DNA of 10,276 nucleotides, from positions 1 through 10,276 of the forward strand of contig DATKUY010000018.1 of the NCBI GenBank assembly GCA_035530375.1, in the 5' to 3' direction. The notes beneath the pieces were generated by a model. It saw nothing but the letters and a program-made list of their open reading frames with translations. It was not told the DNA's origin and did not search any database. The DNA comes from Sulfuricella sp035530375. Its GTDB lineage: Bacteria; Pseudomonadota; Gammaproteobacteria; Burkholderiales; Sulfuricellaceae. Shown piece by piece: positions 6,699 through 10,276 of the stretch. A program made the position numbers and the translations under genes. Each line of letters begins with the position of its first letter. The stretch's first letter is position 1.

Positions 6699-6727
6699 AT
6701 AATAAGCCCATTGCCGCCGGACGACAA
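6699..6727 (-). promoter_or_regulatory. Probable argC operon promoter
   Basis: On the minus strand, -35 TTGTCG (6722-6727) and -10 TATTAT (6699-6704) are 17 bp apart, just downstream of the rpsI terminator. The start of transcription would be near 6692, giving a leader of about 27 bases. The -35 matches only four of six bases, so activation or moderate strength is likely. Confidence 0.55.
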
Positions 6728-6741
6728 TGACTGATAAGCAA

Positions 6742-6771
6742 CAAAAAAGCCGCCCAGAGGCGGCTTTTTTG
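6742..6771 (-). terminator. Intrinsic terminator of the rplM-rpsI operon
   Basis: A perfect 13-bp inverted repeat (6742-6754 with 6759-6771) has core GCCGCC/GGCGGC, a four-base loop and six Ts following the GC core on the minus strand. It begins 16 bp after the rpsI stop. The A/T arms make it symmetrical, so it could also stop stray plus-strand transcription. Confidence 0.92.
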
Positions 6772-6786
6772 CGATTGCAACAGCGA

Positions 6787-7179
6787 TTAACGCTTGGAGA
6801 ACTGCTTGGCGCGACGCGCCTTGCGCAGGCCGACTTTCTTCCGTTCAACCTCGCGCGCATCGCGGGTAACCAGGCCGGCATTGCTCAGCGTGCTTTTCAG
6901 TGCCGCATCGTAATCGATCAGGGCGCGTGTAATGCCGTGGCGCACCGCGCCGGCCTGGCCGGATTCACCGCCACCGTGGACGTTGACCATAATGTCGAAC
7001 GTACCTTGATGGCTGGTCAATTCCAGCGGCTGGCGCACGACCATGCGGCCGGTTTCGCGCGAGAAGAAAATATCCACGGGCTTGTCGTTGACGATGATAT
7101 CGCCCTTGCCGGGTTTCAGAAACACCCGAGCTACCGAGCTCTTGCGGCGGCCTGTGCCGTAGTAGTAGTTGCCGATCAT
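6787..7179 (-). CDS. rpsI: 30S ribosomal protein S9
   Basis: The 130-residue small-subunit head protein S9. The N-terminal YYYGTGRRKSSVARVFLKPG, the central VHGGGESGQAGAVRHGITRAL and the C-terminal RKARRAKQFSKR are all characteristic. The extended basic tail ending in SKR reaches the P-site tRNA anticodon stem-loop in known structures. The ATG lies nine bases after the rplM stop, and that TAA is part of the ribosome binding site TAAGGAA, so the two genes are tightly coupled, as in most bacteria. Confidence 0.98.
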   Translation of the reverse strand: MIGNYYYGTGRRKSSVARVFLKPGKGDIIVNDKPVDIFFSRETGRMVVRQPLELTSHQGTFDIMVNVHGGGESGQAGAVRHGITRALIDYDAALKSTLSNAGLVTRDAREVERKKVGLRKARRAKQFSKR

Positions 7180-7188
7180 GGTGATTCC

Positions 7189-7617
7189 TTAAATTTCCAG
7201 TACTTTGGGTTGCTGTGCGCTATGCATGTGTTGCGCGCCTTTGTACACCTTCAGCTTGCGGAACATGGCGTAGCCCAGTGGGCCTTTCGGCAACATGCCC
7301 TTGACCGCTTTTTCCAACGGACGGCCAGGAAAACGGGCGTGCATCTTGGCGAAAGTGGTGGTGTAAAGACCGCCGGGATAACCGGTATGGCGGTGATACA
7401 CCTTGCCCTCAGCCTTGTTGCCCGTGACGCGCAGTTTGTCCACGTTGATCACCACGATGTAATCGCCGGTATCCACGTGCGGGGTAAATTCAGGCTTGTG
7501 CTTGCCGCGCAGGCGCAATGCGATCTCGCTAGCCAGACGACCCAAAACTTTATTGGTGGCATCCACCACGTACCAGTCACGTTTTACTTCGTGCGACTTT
7601 GCAGAAAAGGTTTTCAT
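7189..7617 (-). CDS. rplM: 50S ribosomal protein L13
   Basis: The 142-residue large-subunit protein L13, an early assembly protein bound to 23S rRNA. Typical segments are MKTFSAKSHEVKRDWYVVDA, LGRLASEIALRLRGKHKP, the DTGDYIVVINVDKLRVTGNK motif and GMLPKGPLGYAMFRKLKVY. It is first in the rplM-rpsI operon. The GGAA at the ribosome binding site is a modest match about seven bases before the ATG. In E. coli the operon is autoregulated by L13. The leader here is only about 30 bases, and I could not identify a known L13 leader structure in it. Confidence 0.98.
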   Translation of the reverse strand: MKTFSAKSHEVKRDWYVVDATNKVLGRLASEIALRLRGKHKPEFTPHVDTGDYIVVINVDKLRVTGNKAEGKVYHRHTGYPGGLYTTTFAKMHARFPGRPLEKAVKGMLPKGPLGYAMFRKLKVYKGAQHMHSAQQPKVLEI

Positions 7618-7654
7618 GCAGTAATTCCGGTTGCTGTATCAGAGAAAGACGCGC

Positions 7655-7684
7655 ATTTTATGCCAAGACCGCGGCCGCTGTCAA
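7655..7684 (-). promoter_or_regulatory. rplM-rpsI promoter
   Basis: On the minus strand, a consensus -35 TTGACA (7679-7684) and -10 TAAAAT (7655-7660) are 18 bp apart, followed by a GC-rich GCGCGTC discriminator that fits growth-rate or stringent control of a ribosomal operon. The start should fall near 7648. Confidence 0.82.
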
Positions 7685-7713
7685 ACGTAAATTCGCTGCC
7701 TCAATGCTATAAT
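7685..7713 (+). promoter_or_regulatory. Promoter of the OsmC-family gene, extended -10 type
   Basis: A perfect TATAAT (7708-7713) preceded by TG one base earlier gives TGCTATAAT, an extended -10 element. The -35 position (about 7685-7690, ACGTAA) is a poor match, which extended -10 promoters tolerate. It lies back to back with the rplM promoter, whose -35 ends at 7684, so the two polymerases would compete for the same stretch. Confidence 0.65.
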
Positions 7714-7746
7714 CCGCCCCATCGAATATCTTGCAAAGGAAATCTC

Positions 7747-8163
7747 ATGCGGACACGGGTCAAATGGGTGGAAGACGCCAGCTTTCTCGGCATCACGGAT
7801 AGCAACCACGCCGTCCTGATGGATGGGCCGCCCGACGCCGGCGGGCGCAACCTCGGGCCGCGCCCGATGGAAATGCTGCTGCTCGGCGCGGGCGGCTGCA
7901 CCGCCTTCGACGTCGTGGCGATCCTGAAAAAAAGCCGCCAAGCCATCAGCGGTTGCGAAGTGTCGATCGAAGCGGAACGTGCCGACAAGGAGCCCAAGGT
8001 ATTCACCAGGATGCACTTCCACTTCACCGTGCGCGGCAAGGACGTCAAGCCGGAGCAAGTGGAAAAAGCAATCAAGCTGTCCGCGGAAAAATACTGCTCT
8101 GCCTCGATCATGCTCGGCAAAACCGCCGAAATCACGCATGATTTCGAAATCGTGGAAGAGTAA
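7747..8163 (+). CDS. OsmC-family protein, YhfA-like
   Basis: A 138-residue cytoplasmic protein of the OsmC/Ohr fold. The N terminus (MRTRVKWVEDASFLGITDSNHAVLMDG), the PRPMEMLLLGAGGCTAFDVV segment and LSAEKYCSASIMLGKTAEITH closely follow E. coli YhfA as I remember it, so it belongs to that subgroup rather than to OsmC or Ohr proper. The two conserved cysteines of the fold are C51 (GGC) and C117 (KYCS). In Ohr/OsmC the equivalent pair reduces organic hydroperoxides, but YhfA-type proteins lack an established substrate. The ATG at 7747 has a good AAAGGAA site (7735-7741). The reading frame stays open far upstream across rplM and rpsI, but that is antisense to ribosomal genes and not part of this protein. 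It appears monocistronic. Confidence 0.93.
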   Translation: MRTRVKWVEDASFLGITDSNHAVLMDGPPDAGGRNLGPRPMEMLLLGAGGCTAFDVVAILKKSRQAISGCEVSIEAERADKEPKVFTRMHFHFTVRGKDVKPEQVEKAIKLSAEKYCSASIMLGKTAEITHDFEIVEE

Positions 8164-8170
8164 AAAAACT

Positions 8171-8278
8171 TTTCACCGCAAAGGACGCGAGGTTTCGCAA
8201 AGGAATTCAATTTTTCTGATTGACTCACTGAATCGGTGATTGATTTACCTTGCGCTCCTTTGCGTCCTTTGCGGTAAA
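8171..8278. repeat. Large imperfect palindrome made of GCAAAGGA units
   Basis: A perfect 14-bp inverted repeat (8175-8188 with 8262-8275; arm ACCGCAAAGGACGC) extends outward by TTT with a one-base bulge. Each arm carries the unit GCAAAGGA, or a close variant, about twice: near 8178 and 8196 on the left, and as TCCTTTGC near 8256 and 8265 on the right. A small TCAC/GTGA hairpin (8225-8239) sits in the middle. It fills the gap between the convergent OsmC-family and coq7 genes. For coq7 transcripts the stem is followed by a run of seven Ts (8168-8162), so it may also terminate. Similar CCGCAAAGG-type intergenic repeats are, to my recollection, dispersed in several proteobacterial genomes. Confidence 0.75.
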
Positions 8279-8283
8279 TTTCG

Positions 8284-8913
8284 TTAAGCCCAGTACGCTG
8301 TCCGCGTCATCACCCTGGCGGAAAGTTTCATCGCCGCCTTCACCGGTGCGGGCAGTTCCGCACCGCCATGCTCCAGCGCGACGGAGGCGTGATGCGCCTC
8401 ATCCTCCATCATCTGCCCAATGATCGCACGGCTTTTCTCGTCCTGAACCGGCAGGCGCCGCAGGTGACCATCGAGGTGGCGCACTACCTGGCGCTCGGTT
8501 TCCGCCAGAAAACCCAGATTCCATTTATCCCCGAGCGCGCCAGCGAGGGCACCGATCGCCAGTGCGCCTGTATACCAAACCGGATTGAGCAGGCTCTTCC
8601 GCCCGCCAAGCTCATTGATGCGACTTTCGCACCAGTTCATGTGCCCGGCTTCCTCGCTGGCAGCCTGTTCCAGAGCCTGCTGTATCTCAGTGCGGCGCGC
8701 CGTCAACGCCTGCCCATGATACAGTGCCTGCGCACAGACCTCGCCGCTGTGGTTCACGCGCATCAGCGCTGCCGCCAGACGCTTCTCATCCGCGCCCATC
8801 TCCGCCTCGGCCAGGTTCTTTCCCGGCAATGGGCTGCTTGTCCGCGCCGGAGCAAACAGCGTGCGCATCCCCTTGTCGATCTGGGCAATAAAATTATCGA
8901 TTCCTGTCATCAT
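8284..8913 (-). CDS. coq7: 2-polyprenyl-3-methyl-6-methoxy-1,4-benzoquinone monooxygenase
   Basis: A 209-residue di-iron hydroxylase that performs an oxygen-dependent ring hydroxylation late in ubiquinone synthesis at the inner membrane. It replaces the flavin enzyme UbiF of E. coli in many betaproteobacteria. The ferritin-like helices carry the iron ligands: MRVNHSGEVCAQALY (first Glu), SEEAGHMNW (ExxH), LAETERQVVRHL (Glu) and MMEDEAHH (ExxH). A hydrophobic stretch, WYTGALAIGALAGALGDKWNLGFLAETE, is the usual membrane-contacting helix. Several starts are stacked: TTG 8916, ATG 8913 and ATG 8910. GGGG lies seven bases before the ATG at 8910, so 8910 (208 residues) is as likely as 8913. The start lies inside the end of the glcF-like gene, which stops at 8894, so the two genes overlap by about 20 bases and are probably coupled. 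Confidence 0.94.
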   Translation of the reverse strand: MMTGIDNFIAQIDKGMRTLFAPARTSSPLPGKNLAEAEMGADEKRLAAALMRVNHSGEVCAQALYHGQALTARRTEIQQALEQAASEEAGHMNWCESRINELGGRKSLLNPVWYTGALAIGALAGALGDKWNLGFLAETERQVVRHLDGHLRRLPVQDEKSRAIIGQMMEDEAHHASVALEHGGAELPAPVKAAMKLSARVMTRTAYWA

Positions 8914-10141
8914 CAAACCCCATTTGTCTGGCCAGCAAAGTTATCGGATGTACCACCTCGATCTCGACTCCGGCCTCCCTCAAGCCGCCAGCCATATGCA
9001 TGGCGCAACCGAAATTCGAAGTGACCAGGAAACGCGCTCCGCTGGCCTTTATCGCGTCCGTTTTATCCGCCAGCAGGGCTTCCGCCATTTTCGGCTGGCT
9101 CAAAAAATAGGTTCCCGCCGCGCCGCAGCACTGGTTGTTTCCCGCCAAGGGCTCAATGGTCGCATCGGGAATTCGGCGCAACAGATCGTAGGGCTGACTG
9201 TGGCAATACAGCACATTCCGCATCGAGCAAGGCTCATGCACCGCCACCTTTTCCGCCAGCGGAGCAATTGTTATCCCCTCCCAACCCCGAACCCCGGCCA
9301 GGAATTCGCTGATATCCATTACCCTATCCGCGAAAACCGGTGGATAACTTTTCAATGCCGCACCACAGCCGGTGGCGGTTGAAATCACGGCATCCAGTTC
9401 CAGGCCGGCAAATGCATCGATATTTCCCTGCTCAAAGCTGCAAGCTTTTTCGAGCTCGCCCAGACTTTCGTGCATGGCACCGCAGCAAGACTGGCCGGGC
9501 GGCAAATGCACCCTGTAGCCCAGCTTGTTAAGCACAAAAATCGAGGCCGAGAGTGTTTCGACATCCGACACGCGCGCCACGCAGCCGAGAAACAGGCCCA
9601 CCTCGCCACGCGCCTTGCCAACTGGCGGATAAACCGCTTTCCAGAGCGGTTGCAGCTTCATCGGCGGCAATTGCACCGCGATCCGCACCAGGCCAAAGCG
9701 CCTCAACCCGCTGAATTTGCCTGTCAGCGCCTGCAGGCCCGACGCCTGCCAGGCGCGCACCATGCCTGACGCCAACCGCAACATGGCCGGTTTTGTTACG
9801 ACGCCGTCCACCAATACCATGCGCGCCAGCCGCCGCCACGGACTTTGCCGCCGCGTTTTCTCCAGCACGCCGCGCATCCCGGCGATCAACCGGCCATAAG
9901 GCACATTGTTCGGACAAACGGCTTCGCAGGCGCGGCAGCTCAGGCATAAATCGAGGTGCGCCAGAAGACGCTCATTCGCCGGAAGCCGGCCCTCCAGCAC
10001 CCCCTGCATCAGCGCAATGCGCCCGCGCGGCGAATCCGCCTCGCTCAGGGTTTTTCGGTAAGTGGGGCAATGGGGCAAGCACAGGCCGCAGGCGACACAG
10101 CGGCCCGATTCCGTGATCAATTCGCTCAAAGTGTTATCCAA
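8894..10141 (-). CDS. GlcF-like two-cluster Fe-S oxidoreductase subunit
   Basis: With the TTG start at 10141 this is a 415-residue protein close in length and layout to GlcF, the iron-sulfur subunit of glycolate oxidase. Two ferredoxin-type [4Fe-4S] motifs lie near the N terminus: C15, C18, C21, C25 (CVACGLCLPHCP) and C66, C69, C72, C76 (CLSCRACEAVCP). Two cysteine-rich CCG domains follow, with QSCCGAMHES and NQCCGAAGTYF. It should pass electrons from a flavoprotein partner to the quinone pool. No GlcD or GlcE is visible here, so the substrate is unproven; LldE-like or other members of the family remain possible. There is no ATG near the expected N terminus. TTG 10141 gives MDNTLSELITESGRC with a weak GTGG site. 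The frame is open to the window edge, so a longer form starting at ATG 10255 or beyond cannot be excluded. Confidence 0.85.
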   Translation of the reverse strand: MDNTLSELITESGRCVACGLCLPHCPTYRKTLSEADSPRGRIALMQGVLEGRLPANERLLAHLDLCLSCRACEAVCPNNVPYGRLIAGMRGVLEKTRRQSPWRRLARMVLVDGVVTKPAMLRLASGMVRAWQASGLQALTGKFSGLRRFGLVRIAVQLPPMKLQPLWKAVYPPVGKARGEVGLFLGCVARVSDVETLSASIFVLNKLGYRVHLPPGQSCCGAMHESLGELEKACSFEQGNIDAFAGLELDAVISTATGCGAALKSYPPVFADRVMDISEFLAGVRGWEGITIAPLAEKVAVHEPCSMRNVLYCHSQPYDLLRRIPDATIEPLAGNNQCCGAAGTYFLSQPKMAEALLADKTDAIKASGARFLVTSNFGCAMHMAGGLREAGVEIEVVHPITLLARQMGFDDDRNR

Positions 10142-10184
10142 TAGAAACCACAAGGCGGGGCGGAGAGTATTCCCTAAGGTTTCA

Positions 10185-10276
10185 CTACGTCGGAATATCG
10201 GGAATATCCATGACTTCGCGTAGCGCGGTGTAAATCTGCTGCATGAAATCGTCATTACAGGAAGCGAGAGGGCCAG
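10185..10276 (-). CDS. C-terminal end of an unidentified gene (partial)
   Basis: Entering from the right edge on the minus strand, an open frame ends at TAG (10185-10187), 43 bases before the chosen glcF-like start. The last residues are FMQQIYTALREVMDIPDIPT. The composition is protein-like (an amphipathic helix then a short polar end), and its stop falls just where a preceding operon gene would end. I do not recognise the family: the tail does not look like the usual GlcD or GlcE C terminus. If real, it is probably in the same operon as the glcF-like gene and coq7. Confidence 0.5.
   Translation of the reverse strand, partial: GPLASCNDDFMQQIYTALREVMDIPDIPT

Noticed and set aside
6679..6700. 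A possible ARG box (TGAATTCGATATTG) at argC.
   Set aside because: Only one half resembles the E. coli ArgR half-site, the second half does not match, and ArgR control is not established for this group.
6036..6734. A plus-strand open frame of 232 codons opposite argC, and similar long frames opposite tyrS, coq7 and the glcF-like gene.
   Set aside because: They are antisense shadows of GC-rich genes with clear family motifs. Their translations are rich in His, Arg, Gln and Pro and match no family I know.
6727..7746. A long plus-strand open frame that runs into the OsmC-family gene and would make a 478-residue protein.
   Set aside because: It is antisense to rpsI and rplM, which are unmistakable. 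The OsmC-family start at 7747 has a good ribosome binding site and matches the family N terminus.
8171..8278. The repeated GCAAAGGA units considered as a CRISPR or tandem-repeat array.
   Set aside because: The units are short, inverted about a centre rather than direct, and have no regular spacers or cas genes nearby.

Overview
This window looks like chromosomal housekeeping DNA from a betaproteobacterium, probably of the order Nitrosomonadales (a Gallionella/Sideroxydans-like lineage is my best guess). The evidence is the gene set and its order (tyrS next to an rRNA operon; argC, a DUF6776-like gene, a bactofilin and erpA in a row; rplM-rpsI; a YhfA-type OsmC gene; coq7), plus a betaproteobacterial-type 16S leader at the left edge. 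All genes that lie fully inside the window are intact. I see no insertion sequence, phage gene, tRNA, CRISPR array or sign of recent transfer.

Layout, left to right. Positions 1-290 carry, on the minus strand, the promoter and leader of an rRNA operon whose 16S gene lies outside the window to the left. tyrS (291-1493, minus) points into that promoter. Divergent from it, an M23 murein endopeptidase gene (1590-2912, plus) and anmK (2916-4010, plus) form a two-gene cell-wall unit closed by a perfect bidirectional hairpin terminator (4010-4045). From the other side, four minus-strand genes run argC (6665-5637), a membrane-anchored coiled-coil protein of DUF6776 type (5640-4897), a bactofilin (4880-4470) and erpA (4413-4063). 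erpA also has its own promoter, overlapped by a sequence resembling an IscR type-1 operator. Next is the ribosomal protein operon rplM-rpsI (minus, 7617-6787) with a strong promoter and an intrinsic terminator. Back to back with that promoter is a YhfA-like OsmC-family gene (7747-8163, plus). A large imperfect palindrome built from GCAAAGGA units (8171-8278) separates it from the convergent pair glcF-like/coq7 (minus, 10141-8284). The right edge holds the last codons of another minus-strand gene.

Themes. Peptidoglycan and cell-shape functions cluster here: the M23 peptidase, AnmK, the bactofilin and its membrane-anchored neighbour. Several other products depend on iron or Fe-S clusters (ErpA, the two-cluster GlcF-like protein, di-iron Coq7). 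I found no clear undescribed multi-gene system. The points most worth checking are the candidate IscR site at erpA, the M23/AnmK junction (same frame, one TGA, TTG start), the bactofilin/DUF6776 pairing, and the GCAAAGGA palindrome.
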